Of a stretch of DNA of 64,000 nucleotides, positions 35,713 through 47,663 are shown in pieces; the first letter of the stretch is position 1; every line of letters begins with the position of its first letter. Position numbers and translations under genes: made by a program. Under the pieces are notes generated by a model. The model searched no databases, had not been told where the DNA came from, and was given only the letters and a program-made list of their open reading frames with translations. Origin of the DNA: Onchidella celtica (Eukaryota > Mollusca > Gastropoda > Systellommatophora > Onchidiidae); contig OZ007575.1 in assembly GCA_963931925.1 (NCBI GenBank), positions 30,349,244-30,413,243 on the forward strand. Direction: 5' to 3'.

Positions 35713-38700
35713 AAACCAAACAAATTTGGAAACCTCTGACAATAATTATTTTCTGTTGTGCTTGTTCCCGAGGTCGGTGTCACGTGTCACCTGTTAGAAA
35801 ACTTGGTCACAAACATCTCGGCACGCTGAGAATCAGGTGAAACGTCGTGTAATTCCTGGGCTGACAAATTAAAAAAGAAAAGTGTGTGTGTGGGGGGGGG
35901 GGGAGGAGAGGGAAGGGAGGAGTTGGCGGGGGGGGGGGGGGGAGGGCATAGCTAAATTTCGCTGGACCAAACTGAGATAAAAAGCAAAAGTTGTCAAAAA
36001 TGTCATTATCCTCATCATAATATACTGGAGCTAGATGGTGAACATGATTATGTAAGCACCTAAAACTAGCTGATCATGTAACCAAACGTTATGAAACTTT
36101 GCGCACTGCCTCAATTTTTCACAATAAATGACGTGGGCACATCCATTGTGGACAATATCCAGTCTTTAATATTAAGTATTTATGACTTTTATAGCCGAAA
36201 AAAAAACAACAAACCGCAATCCCATTTCCGTCGAGTAAAACTGAAAATTATGATCAGAAATTTCGTTCTTCGTCTGTCTTTACACATTGTTGGTCCACAA
36301 TAAACTTTATTACATCTGTGTCTTATGCAAGGAATTATTATGTAACAATAAGTTTCTGTTAGTCTTTTGCATCGAATCTCAGTGCCGTTATTGATTTGAC
36401 CTAAACTTAGATATACGCTTGGGCTTGGTACAAAGAATTTGCAAGATCTAACTTGCTGGGGTCGGCTAGACTTTCTAAAACGCACTTCTGTAAGGAAAAA
36501 AGGTTTGCACTGATAAATTTCATACCTTTATGTCTGTCCTAGCCTGTTTATCTCGAAACTGAAGGGTAACTTAACCCCGGACCCCAACTAGGCCATCGAT
36601 AAGCATTATATTTATGCGCAAGTTGTCGGGCTTTTCGGCTCTTGTGACTTCAGTAATGGAAACTAAAGTGTCCTTGGGGACATTTCGAGAAGAAAAAAAA
36701 TCCAAATGATAAAAAAAAAGTTACATGCAAGGAAAAAAACATTGCTCGGGGTTTGTTTTTGTTTTTGTTTTTCGGAAAAAGGGTTTTAAACAAAAGGGTA
36801 AACTAGTTGAACTCTAATCTCTCTGACTGTACGGTGCTGGTTACAAATTTACCAGGCACCAGCCAAAAGGCCAAGGGATCTGGCCAAACTTCAGATTTTC
36901 CGACCACATCCTGGACAACAGAGCACAACATCACGTGAGGATATCCTTGTCCTGACCTGACCTGACCTAACCCCCTTTACCTGTTCCCTGGACCAACTCG
37001 GTTTCCGACTGATCGATAGCGTGACAGGTTCAAGGAGATAGTAAAGTTTATTATCACAGATCGCTTCATTTGACACAGGACAGCAATGTTGGAGCCCAGA
37101 TATCAGACAGCACTGTATCTCATTGCTTTTTACCTTTTTTGTTTTTGTTTGCACCTAGATCCAGGATTTCAACTGCAGTCCCATTTTCAAACAGTATTAC
37201 AGTATTTGCACATTACTGGTCGCATTTCAGGTTCTCTTATCAAACTGTGGACAAGGCTTCGGTAAATCGTGCCCTTGGCCTCTTGATCGCATCTGGAAGC
37301 ATCCATTTGTGCGTTTGTCTTTAGTTATGTCCATCAATCTATCTGCGTACTTGCCCCTTCATCCGACTGTCTCTTTGTCTATTTATCTAAGACAGATAGA
37401 TAGATAGATATTTAGACACGGATTCGTTCATGTGAAGAACCAATAACTCCGCTCTATTCAGTTAGAGCGTAACACTATAATATTATTATTACTGAACTTG
37501 TAGCATGACCAATATAAAAGTCCCAGACATATTCTGTATCTGTATTCGTTAAGTTTGATCTATTCTCCTGATTTAAACAAATTTATGAATAGTTCATTGG
37601 TGAAATAGTTTCACGCTGAAAAAACAATAGTTTCTTATCTTCTGGTGCCACTGGACATTTGTGATTAATATTTCAGCTGTCACGCTATTTTTGTTCGCTC
37701 CTTGACTTTGAAGTTGGTTTTATTTGTCCACTAATCCATTTCCTCCAACAAGACAGGCACACAGACGGTCAAATGAAGGAAACAGTCTTGATCCTTGATT
37801 CTACGCAACCAATCTGCATTCTTGACAGCTCCATCAGGTATGCCCATTTTAAATCTCCGGGCGTTGTTGTGGGCAGAATAACAATTTATTGTTATGAGCA
37901 AATGGTTAACGAGACACTGGCCCTTATCAGTAGCTTGGATCAAGACCTGGGCTGTTTGTGCAGTTTTCTGTATGCATTGGTAATTGATGTTTCTCTCTTA
38001 AGAGCAATTGCAGATCACAGAGCACAAGTGATTTAACTTCATGTCTTATTTACGACATATTAATATCGTCTCTACTGCAAGTTTATGATGCCATACTTCA
38101 TGAGAATTTTCACGAAACGCCTGACAGAAAAGCACTAATAACTCAAATATCTAGAGTATAACCACAAATTTAATCAAATACAGTACAGCACTACATGCAT
38201 TACAAATCTGACTTTTTCAGACCACTTACCCACTTTTCTGGAGATTAAATACGTTTTTTTCCAGATCACTTGTACTTCAGAGCCTTCATTGGCTGTTTGG
38301 AATAATCTGTTAATAGTGATTGTTCTGGTTGTTTGGTTACTGGAAATTAATGTGTTGTTTGGGATTGTTCTTCTTATCTTTGTACGTGTGCGTGTGTTGT
38401 CTTTGCTCTATTTTCATCACTGTTTTTATCATTTTGGGCCGGAAAGAACTAGAAAGAAACAACAACCCAACGATTGAGCTATTTATTCTCTCTTCCTCCT
38501 TCCTCTTTCCTGTCTTTCTCTTTTTCTTCACTATCAGCCCAACTTTGGGGTTACCAAATTGGGCTGGAAGACTCAGATAAATAACTGTTTCAAGTAATGC
38601 TCTGAAACAAGTGTAAACTATTCACAAATTTAAAGGAAGAACTATTTATTATCTTGGGCACAAAACTTTGACTAGATTTTGTTTTTTAATTTGAAGGAGT

Positions 38701-38796
38701 GAACAATGATCAGGTCTGGCGTGCCATTACATTTGAACCCCACTGATTTTAACTCTTGGTACAAATTTTATTTGACGGAAGTAACCCCTCTACCTG
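35713..38796. other. No gene recognised; G-runs and small repeats
   Basis: G-runs lie near 35891-35903 and 35927-35942. A TGACC pentamer repeat occurs at 36951-36971 and five GATA units at 37390-37410. Several frames of 60-100 aa are open but lack recognisable motifs; 37773-38036 is the most protein-like by composition and still unassignable. Confidence 0.5.
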
Positions 38797-39025
38797 ACAC
38801 ACAGGATACCGAGACTGTTCAATTCGCCAAATTCCGTCCGTCGACCTGCGCGCGTATCATTCATGTCAACAATGCAACAATTTGCACCACACCCCTTCAT
38901 AACTGAACGAAAAAACTAGTTCCACAGAGCTCTGCGTGTAGAAATTACCGTGTTTATACGCGCGCAAGTTGTGGACATAATGGTGAGAGAAGGAATGGTC
39001 CGTCCCGACATTCTGTGTCTCGGCC
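38797..39025 (+). repeat. Dispersed repeat H, copy 1
   Basis: AAATTCCGTCCGTCG, TGCGCGCGTATCAT, CACCACACCCCTTCATAACT, CACAGAGCTCTG and AAGGAATGGTCCGTC recur in order at 60600-60817 with roughly 85% identity by eye. Confidence 0.85.
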
Positions 39026-39118
39026 TCTCCATTAAAATTTGGGGTGTAAGTGTAATGGAAAGTTCGAATCTCACACCAGATCTGTGAAAGTTAGGTTATT
39101 CAGCCATCATATCCAGCA

Positions 39119-39178
39119 CCAGCCAGACCTCTCACACCCCCCCCCTCACCCCCACACACACACACCCACCCCCGGGGG
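39119..39178. repeat. C-rich / CA-rich tract
   Basis: CACACCC and CCCACC repeats around a C-run. The interval around it to 39611 has no supported gene. Confidence 0.6.
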
Positions 39179-39611
39179 CGTGATTTTTTTTTTCCGTACG
39201 AGCTTTAGCAACTTCAGAAGCGAGGTGTGTTACCTCCAAACACAGGACAGCTCCAACTCATCCCAGGGATTTTCGGTGACTTTCAGAGCCATATCAGGCA
39301 CAGTCCAGAGATTGCAGCACCCATGGCAGTGTTCGACAGAACGAGAAATCCCTTAGCCGATGACCTGTGTTTGGGTGTGTGTTGCTGCCCCGCTCCTGAA
39401 TTTGCTAAAGCTCGTATGGCAAAAAAAATAATTCCGCCCCCAGGGCAGCGAGGTGTGTAAGACACGTGGGTCACAGCAGCGGGATGTGTTCAGGCAAACA
39501 CGGAAGTGGTGTAGGAAACAGGAGCAACTGACAGTTACTCACATTGGAATGAATCAATGTCCGCGATTGAACACTCAACTTTTGTCCTTTTAGTTCCGTG
39601 ATAATGAGAGG

Positions 39612-39788
39612 CTTAAGGCTAAGCATGCACCATCCCATTTTGCTCGGCAGTCTAGTTTGGATTGAGATCGCCCCCCCCCCTCTCCCAACCCCATAAACCA
39701 GTTGGTTGGATCTCCCTCAAACTCAATATTTTGACGTCACCTTACTGTCTAGTCGGCCAATCAAAATCGGCTAATGCCCACCTGGGCT
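39612..39788. mobile_element. Family G element, decayed copy
   Basis: AAGGCTAAGCATGCACCATC at the left and GTCGGCCAATCAAAATCGGC then TAATGCCCACCTGGGC at the right resemble family G ends, with ATTTTGACGTCACC inside. A C-run interrupts the middle. Confidence 0.6.
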
Positions 39789-39799
39789 AGCTGGGAGCA

Positions 39800-40021
39800 T
39801 AAGGCCCAAGACACACTAGCCATTTCTGATCGGCCAACCGATTGGCTGGTGACGTCATGACATCAGGTCTCAATGAGCAAAAAAAGAAAAAAAGCAACAA
39901 GCAAACAAACAAAGAAACTAGTTGGCGAGTGCCCGAGATTTCATTGAAACTGTAGGTAGTGACTGACATCAACATCCAACTAGTTAGCGGATCAAACCGG
40001 CTTGTGGGCGCCGGGCCTTAA
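39800..40021. mobile_element. Family G palindromic element, compact copy
   Basis: The left arm TAAGGCCC, CACACTAGCC, GATCGGCCAACC, GGTGACGTCATGAC is inverted in the right arm CATCCAACTAGTTAGCGGAT, CCGGCTTGTGGGCGCC, GGGCCTTA. Arms extend about 60 bp. Confidence 0.83.
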
Positions 40022-40126
40022 AACTATTAATGACATGAAATACATTTCTGATCTTACAATGTGTACCTTTTTAGTTACATAAATAAACATCTGAAATATT
40101 GTACTTCTCCTTACACAAAAGTGAAA

Positions 40127-40247
40127 GGTTGTTGTTAGGGGGGGGGGGTGGTATTTTACATTATAAGCCGTTGCTGAACAGTGAAAGAAACTTTATATTT
40201 TCTCTATTTGGTTTTGTAATTGGACCACTTGTCCTTAACAACATCCA
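40127..40247 (-). mobile_element. Family A MITE, complete reverse copy
   Basis: The left end GGTTGTTGTTAGGGGG pairs with the right end GTCCTTAACAACATCC. The core GCTGAACAGTG and TTTTCTCTATTTGGTTTTGT is conserved. The G-run in the left TIR is expanded. Confidence 0.82.
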
Positions 40248-40300
40248 AAGTGAAATTCCTTCAAGGAGTTCATAGCATATTTGGCACTTCCTACAAGAAT

Positions 40301-40425
40301 GTTGGTGAGGGGGGGGGGGCATAGTCTAATTACAAGGCCAAATAGACAGAATACCGAGTTGTATACACTGCCCAGCTTGCTGCTATAGCTCTCTGTGTAA
40401 AAACTGTGTCTCCCTAACACAAAGC
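40301..40425 (+). mobile_element. Family A MITE, complete forward copy
   Basis: The left end GTTGGTGAGGGGG has a G-run at the same place as the 40127 copy. The core CTAATTACAAGGCCAAATAG and CTATAGCTCTCTGTGTAAAA is followed by the right end TCTCCCTAACAC. Confidence 0.78.
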
Positions 40426-40805
40426 CCAGGCACAAACAGAGCTGCCATCTGCAGCTGTGCGAATACACTTGTGCAGTTTCACGATAGAGCCAGTAATATG
40501 GCATTTCCTATCTGCTGATGATATCAGATGTTGTAATACAAAATCAGAACTTGCGTTCTTGGAAAGTGGCCATTATCATATCAATGAGGAAGTTATTAAA
40601 ACCTGCATGGTAAAATGTAAGTGGCGTCGAACCACTCACAAACAAAACTGGAGTGTGTAATCTGTGATTAACTCATCATCAAGACACTCCTGGTACAGGT
40701 CGGCAGAGTACGTTATCTGTTATCTGTTATCTTCCGGGATACAGAACGTATGGTTAAAAACCGAAACCGAAGCTGCTTTTGTATGTGCAAAATGGTGGTA
40801 ACAGT

Positions 40806-40856
40806 CGGAGACACGGAGACACGGAGACACGGAGACACGGAGACACGGAGACACTT
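40806..40856. repeat. 8-bp tandem repeat GGAGACAC
   Basis: Six consecutive units, followed by an A-run and GAA/GAT-rich DNA to about 41010. Confidence 0.95.
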
Positions 40857-41345
40857 ACTTACAAAAAAAAAAAAAAAAGGAAGAAGGAGAGGTCAAAGAA
40901 GGAGAAGAAGAAAAAGAAGAAGAAGAACAATAACAATAATGATAAGAACAATATATTGATGCTGGGATGATGATGATGTTGATGATGATGACGATGATGG
41001 TGATGATGATGTAGAATTTTTGCGCCGTCATTTGAAGCAACTAACTCAGGGAGCGACGAGAGATGTTCACAATATGAATGATGAAGTATTAGACAGCTCA
41101 TTTTGATATAAATGTGGCTTTGCTCAACTTTTGGTAAACTTAGAAACGGTAATTTCTAAACATCACACTTAGCCATGCATCTGATTCAGTTGGCAATGTC
41201 CAGCTGTTGGAAAAGCGGGAAAGTCCGATGGTATGATTGTTCATGTCAAAGCCTAAAAAGCCGAATCTATCGCAGATTTGCGTATGGAAGACATGGTTGA
41301 AAACAGGCTTTGAGCTGTCGAGGTCAACTACATGAAAGCTCCACC

Positions 41346-41496
41346 CAGAACCGTCATAACACTGGCCAGTTGCCCAGGGGCCCCAAGAGTCTAGGGGCCC
41401 CCACGCATTAAAGTTACATTGGTTTTTCAAAAAGAGAAGATCAAGAAAATCCTATTGCTTGGCCCAAGGGCCCATAACGATGTTAAGACGGCCCTG
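41346..41496. mobile_element. hAT-like MITE, 151 bp
   Basis: The left end CAGAACCGTCATAACACTGG pairs with the right end, whose reverse complement is CAGGGCCGTCTTAACATCGT. GGGGCCCC-type sub-ends follow on both sides. The 8-bp flanks GCTCCACC (41338-41345) and GCTCCCAC (41497-41504) match at 6 of 8. It has no coding capacity; the 80-aa frame from 41459 starts inside it. Confidence 0.8.
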
Positions 41497-42425
41497 GCTC
41501 CCACTCATTATGTTTTCTGTTCACATTTGCAAGGAAAGATACACTTGCCCTGAGTCTTGCATTCAAATCTCTAAAACTACAGGGCAGTTAGCTTTATTTT
41601 GTAGGGAAACTCTAAAAGAGAATTTCTGGCGACCTTACAACGACTTTTCGGTGCCATTTACAACTGTTTTGCACTCCCGGGACGAAGTGATAACGAAATG
41701 AGGAACTTCTATGTTCTTAAAGTAGTGACGTTGTTATCTATCTGCTAAAGTGAGGACAAAATGAAAGCACTCAGACAACCTCCCCAAATGAGGAAGTTGT
41801 TCACGCAATATAACATTTATGACTTGTACATGTTGAAAATGGCAAGCTTTTGATATGTAATAGTACTGCTCTTCAATACATGGGCGTGACATTTTTTAAC
41901 TTTTATGTATTTATTTAGTTTTTTGGTACATGAACAGGTGGGCAGAGTGATTGTATGATCCTGTAAAACGCCGATTGATGAAAGGAGTGGTGGATTTCAA
42001 TCCTGACAAAGAAATCAATATTAATGTTTCTAAATTGAAATAGCCTGCAGTAATTTCATTTTGTGGTTTTATTGACGTCAGGAGTGTTTAACTTACAGGC
42101 TTCCGTGTCGGAGCTTTCCTGAGCACTGCAGTGAAAGAGAATGAGACACTTTAACAACGTTGAGAGAACTTGGAGTATTATCAAGCTGACTGATAAACTG
42201 CATCAGATTTTGTACAATATTCGCAATGTACGCTTGAATCCTAAACATAATATTATTTTGGAGTGACTATTTTGCCCCATGAGACCAGATTGAGTTGTTA
42301 TACTTTTTTTTGTTGAATGTTTTAGGTTTAACTTTGGGGTTAGGAATTGGATTAGATTTGGCTGGTTGGCTACAATAACATTTTCTTTGGCTGTATGGTA
42401 TTTTCTGAAATTGGCCACAAATTTA

Positions 42426-43075
42426 CATTGTATAAAAATACAAGAAAACGCCTTTGTTACCTATAGGCTCTAAAACTACCTGATGGATCCTTCTGAAATC
42501 TGGCCTGAGGAAGTGAAGTATGGTTGAAAGCCAAATAGGATTTATAAGAATCCCCCCCCCCCCCGGGTGAGGAATAGTCGGTAAAATAGGCAAAATGAAC
42601 TCGTAACTCGCCAGAGGGTTTACGCGACATTAAATTATGTACGGGACACCCAGGTGCGCACTGAATCTTTGCCATATCGGGGTATTGTCTTTGCATTCTG
42701 CTCTGCTTTGAAAACTTCATTTTCCCCACTATTTAACCCCAGTTCATATGAACAGGTTTCATACTAGTTATATAAAAATACAAAAAAAAACTTCTTTCTT
42801 ATCAATGGGCTCGAAAACTGCACGAACCAATTTGGCAGATTTGGCACGAAGAAGTGAAATATGGCTACTGACCAAACTGGCCATGTAAAAGTGAGAATAT
42901 CCATTTTTCGCGACCGAGAGATGATCTGCGAAATGCGCAAATAATTGAATCCGTAGCTCGCGAGAGGATTTAGGCCACATGTTACGAACATTAACGATCA
43001 CTCTTTGGAGAGTTACGAGTTCATTTTGCCCATTTTACCGACTATTCCTCACCCGGATAAAATCTTATAAATCTT
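42426..43075. mobile_element. Helitron-like repeat pair
   Basis: Two direct copies begin TATAAAAATACAA followed by GGCTC(T/G)AAAACT(A/G)C (42432 and 42771), the same block seen near the 5' end of the Helitron at 13031. Segments around 42545-42617 and 43007-43062 are inverted copies (CATTTTGCC, ATTTTACCGACTATTCCTCA, CCCGG). A palindrome GTTCATATGAAC precedes CTAG-T at 42764, possibly a diverged Helitron 3' end. Boundaries are uncertain. Confidence 0.5.
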
Positions 43076-43084
43076 AGTGCTTAC

Positions 43085-43320
43085 CTTTGATACTTTCTCT
43101 CTCGCTTTCTTCCTCGTTCTTTCCCGTTCTTTCTATCCTCTTCTCTCTCCCCATCTCTCTTTCTCTCCCTATCTTTATTTCTCTTTCTCTGTCTGTCTGT
43201 CTGCGTCTTTCTCTCGCCCTGTCGCTCTCTCTCTCTCTCAACCAACAAAACCTCACTCTCTTTCTCTCTCAACCAACAAAATCTCACTCTCTCTCTCGCT
43301 CTCTCTCTCAATCAACAAAT
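43085..43320. repeat. CT-rich tract with a CAACCAACAAAA sub-repeat
   Basis: CT and TTTC repeats, with CAACCAACAAAA(C/T)CTCACT occurring in tandem near 43239 and 43271 and a shorter CAATCAACAAATCT at 43309. Confidence 0.9.
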
Positions 43321-43368
43321 CTGACACACTAAAACGTCAGCTCTTTGTTACCATTTTCTTTCATCCAG

Positions 43369-43588
43369 CCTTACACTACTGAGGATAGAAGACCATGCAC
43401 TTAATACACTTGCTAAAGAAACCCCCTTGCAAAAGGACGCGATTGAAGACGAAGTTATTCAGGAAGGCGCACGGAAAGCAAACATGACACCCCTCTACAT
43501 GGAGCTGGCAAAACAAAGACTCCCGTCTACTTCTCTAAAAAATATTTACTTAAATGGCATGTCATTTGAGGACATTTTTAAAAATTAA
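43369..43588 (+). CDS. Candidate terminal coding exon, product unknown
   Basis: The frame that begins at 43325 after a TGA stays open to TAA at 43586-43588. It is not simple sequence and reads like a soluble, charged, helix-prone protein tail. Examples are HALNTLAKETPLQKDAIEDE at about residues 11-30 of the exon, MELAKQRLPS further on, and the C-terminus MSFEDIFKN. A plausible 3' splice site precedes it: a pyrimidine-rich stretch TTTTCTTTCATCCAG ends at 43368, which would make the exon 73 codons, partial at its 5' end. There is no in-frame ATG near its start, which is why it is easy to miss. I saw no AATAAA by about 43760. No upstream exon was identified in this window, and I do not recognise the family. 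It could also be a retrocopy or transposon-derived exon. Confidence 0.4.
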
Positions 43589-43797
43589 GCTCAATGCTTT
43601 TAATTTTCTTTAGTCGAGTACAGGAATTCTGGAACTGCTGATAGAAAATGAGTGGGGGTGGGTTTTTTAATGTTTATGTGTTAATTTCTTTTTAAATTTT
43701 AATTGCTTTTAGTGAAAAAACGAATTCATCGAATTTAGAAATGAAACCATTGAAGCGCTAAAAGAGGTGCATACAAATTTTGTATCTATTTCTATTT

Positions 43798-44215
<418 letters not shown>

Positions 44216-44647
44216 ATCCGTTCCTTTGCCTGTATGTTTATAGGTTAAGCAATGTATTATTACGGATCTGTCCGCATCTCTGTCTGGCTATTTTACTTAT
44301 CATTGTAACCCTACCACTCATATTCATCCAGGTCTTTCTGAATTCACATTATGATTTCTACTTGACGTCATGAAAGCCTTACCGCGGGTGCAGAAATCTA
44401 TCTCTGACCATGCTACCTGCCTGAAACTAGCATGTCGGTAGAAAAAAAAGAAATACACGTATATAAGTTGAAACAAATTTTACAATCTTATGTAAAGAGG
44501 AGGCTGGATGGCATATATGCCTTTACCACTAAAAATTCTCATGTTCATTCAGTGTTCCACTTTCGTACGTAAGCGCTCCACTGGGTAGTCTTTAAAAAAA
44601 AAAAACAACTCAAAACCTTACTGAACTGATCAGACATAATTATGTCA

Positions 44648-44882
44648 GCGGGGATCAGGTGAAATCTGGCTTTAAGCTGAAAGACTAAATTCCTGAGAAA
44701 ACCCATCCAAAAGAGGGAAAAACTTTCATGCACATTGAGATTTGTAGAGCATGAAAGATCAGCCATTTTTATGCATTCAGTTAAAATATTTTGTTTGAAG
44801 TCGTCTTAGAAATAGTTTATTTTGATTTTTTAAGGAAGTATACACATTTCACCTTTAGCCCGATTTAACCAGATCCACTCAC
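44648..44882. mobile_element. Family P TIR element, copy 3
   Basis: The right end GCCCGATTTAACCAGATCCA then CTCAC pairs with a worn left end GATCAGGTGAAATCTGGCTT. The interior GAGATTTG, GCCATTTTTATGCA and TTTGTTTGAAGTCGTCT is conserved. Confidence 0.78.
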
Positions 44883-44919
44883 ATTGGTCACGACTGCACA
44901 GGGTAATCATTTACTCCAC

Positions 44920-45182
44920 CCCACCCGCTCACACACAATCACACACATCTATACACACGCACACATACACGCACACATACACGCACACGCAGGCATACAC
45001 TCACATACACACATACAAAACAATACACACACATACACAATCATGTAGACAAAAATGAAAACAAAATCAAATGCCTTATCGTTGTGAGCATATCGTCAAA
45101 ACTTCACATGGTATTTTCAACAAACAGACAAACACATACACTCTCACACAAAAATACAAAATAAAATAAAATAAAATAAAAT
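44920..45182. repeat. CA-rich and AAAAT simple repeats
   Basis: Imperfect CACA/CATA repeats at 44930-45040, and an AAAAT pentamer run at 45157-45182. Confidence 0.85.
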
Positions 45183-47099
45183 ACCTTCCCTCTGTGATAG
45201 TTCAGTTTATTCACTCATGAAATCTGATCACACAGAAACCCGAGGTTTTAATCACTCATGACTGATTATAATGGAGCATTTCTGTGTAGTGTGGATATAT
45301 GCCAGGAGATAGACCGGCACAAAACAAACAAAAAGGAGACAAAACAAAAAACATTCGGTTTGACATTATTTTGTCTTCTAAAAGAGCAAGGTAACATAAT
45401 ATTGGTTCACAAATTCCCGAGGCGTAATGTAAACCTATTTTATTCAGAACGAATTCCGATTTATTTGGGAATTTGGAAACAGGGTGGGGTGCACGTCTCC
45501 ACCCATTTCGCAGAAACGGACACACCTGTACATCTGTGAAATAGCCCATACATTTCCACTAGTGAAGAAAGAATGATCGCATTTTATTTTAAAAATGGTG
45601 TGGTTTTCTGTTTCTAGGTAGTTTGTGGAAGGTACGAACTGCTCTGTTTTACTTGGTCAAAAACAGGCTAAAAGAAAAAGTTATACATATATACATACAT
45701 ACGTATGCGAGGCTTTGCTAATACATACAACTTTTTCTTTTTGCCGATTTTTTTACTTTGCTTTAAGCCTTGCTGCTACCCCACAGTTTTATAATTATGT
45801 CTCCCGTTTTACTTGACGTCACGAAAATCACGTTCCATCTAATTTCTGTATGGCGCGTTTACTTTGTGCTTTTGATGTCACCTTTTTGCTTATGATTGTT
45901 ATGAAAAAAAACAAAAAACAACAAAGAACAAAAATGGTGCTTGGAGACGATAAGGCTTTGTTATTAAATATATAACGTTGTCGTAGTAGATGTTTATTTA
46001 GTTGTAACCATAGATCTTTAAAATGCGTATAGGTCACAATAATGAACTATACAATTCATTATTACAGCAGCTACTGTAATGTTACTACTCCTGCTGTGCC
46101 TCAGCCAACAATATCATATCTCGTGGTACTGAACAACTTTCACCACAACCACAGCTACCACAACCACAGCTACCACAACCACAGAAAACAAACAATGACA
46201 AGGAGTAGCGGGTGAAATTACCGGTCCACCTGTCACCAGCTGGCGACGTTACATGACAACCGTGAGTAACCCTGACCGGGTGACAAGTCAGACACATTCT
46301 ATAAAACTGTCACCGGACAAATAAAAGGAAATCTGTTACTTTAACAATGGCTCAATTAAACCCACTATATTCTATACGTCTCTTCACACCCACCACCGTA
46401 GGTTACTCACCCCACTTCCCCCAGGATACCAGTGCCATGCAACTGGTACTCACACAGACAGCGCAATCAAAATGAACTAGGAAATTTGAACAAGTGTAAA
46501 TAGCTATTGTCACAACGATGGATTTTTTGCACCATTTATCCAACCTTTGTCAGTTTGGTTTCACAGGTTGGGGCACTATTTTTTTGTGTTGTTTTGTTAT
46601 CAAATTGTTTCTTTGTGTGGTTTCCAACGGTTCTCATCTTTTGTAGCCAACGCAGGGCCTTTCCATGTGTTTCTCACAGCAGGTTTTTTCCTTTTGTTCG
46701 AGTGCCCAGATCCTTCTCGCTTTACACACCTACAGACATACACGCAGACACAAACACTTATACAGAAGAAAAGGCCACAAAACCTTCCTGCATCAGGGCG
46801 AAAAAATGCTCTTTTATCTCTATGTATAGACAAGACAAACACTTATAATCTTATAAAACCCACATAATTATAATATATGTTGTCTTATTCAAAACTTTTG
46901 AAATCTACACAACTCATTTAAAATAGTAAAATAAATGCAAAAATACAATTGTTTCTTATATATAATTTTTACGTGGAAAATGGCAACGAGTTGGTCACAA
47001 AAATCATGTTGTGAGTGCTTGAGCTATATTGCCCAGATCTTAAACTTACAGCCATTTTGTGGAAACACACACATACACACATATACACCACACTCAAAC
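45183..47099. other. No gene recognised; 15-bp tandem at 46138-46186
   Basis: ACCACAACCACAGCT repeats about three times at 46138-46186. Other frames (for example 46507-46848) lack recognisable domains. Confidence 0.5.
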
Positions 47100-47242
47100 T
47101 GAGAAAGAGAGATGGGGGAAGGGGGAGAGAAGACAGAGAAAGAGAGAGAGGGGGAGAAAGAGAGAGAGAGAGAGAACAAGAGAGAGAGAGAGAGGAGAGA
47201 GAGAGAGAAGATAGGGAGAGAGAAGGAGAAAGAGCGAGAGAT
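47100..47242. repeat. GA-rich microsatellite
   Basis: Imperfect GA and GGAGA repeats. Arg/Glu frames are artefacts. Confidence 0.93.
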
Positions 47243-47548
47243 GAATGGATACCAGGCCAGGTTTCCTCTCGTCATCTACCTGTCACTTGTTAATCAGTTA
47301 TAACCAAGCATGGTATACACCACACATTTAACCATGGAATGAAGAACTAGAAGTAAAGCTGGGTACAGGAATGTGGTCATGGCATACGGTGGATCTTTCT
47401 TCTAATCTCTTTTAACTTTAATTAATGCTTTTTGAAACAGCAACATCTCATTAAAATTACCTCAAACGTGGGAGAGAATGAAACCCGCTTATCGCACCTG
47501 GGAACATAGAAAGAAACCTTGTCGTAAGCATGAAAATTTAAAGCTTTT

Positions 47549-47663
47549 GTTAAGGGAACGTAGTGTTTTACATAGAAAGTTATAGCTGAACAGTGAACAC
47601 AACTTAGTATTTTCCCAATTTCGCTTTGTGATTAGGCCACGTTCCCCTAGCAACATCCAACGG
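47549..47663 (-). mobile_element. Family A MITE, best TIRs
   Basis: The left end TTGTTAAGGGAACGT pairs with the right end ACGTTCCCCTAGCAA at 14 of 15 positions. The core GCTGAACAGTGAACACAACT, TAGTATTTTCCCAATT and CGCTTTGTGATTAGGCC gives the clearest view of the family. Confidence 0.87.

Noticed and set aside
41459-41701. 80-aa frame
   Set aside because: Starts within the hAT-like MITE at 41346-41496 and shows no domain.
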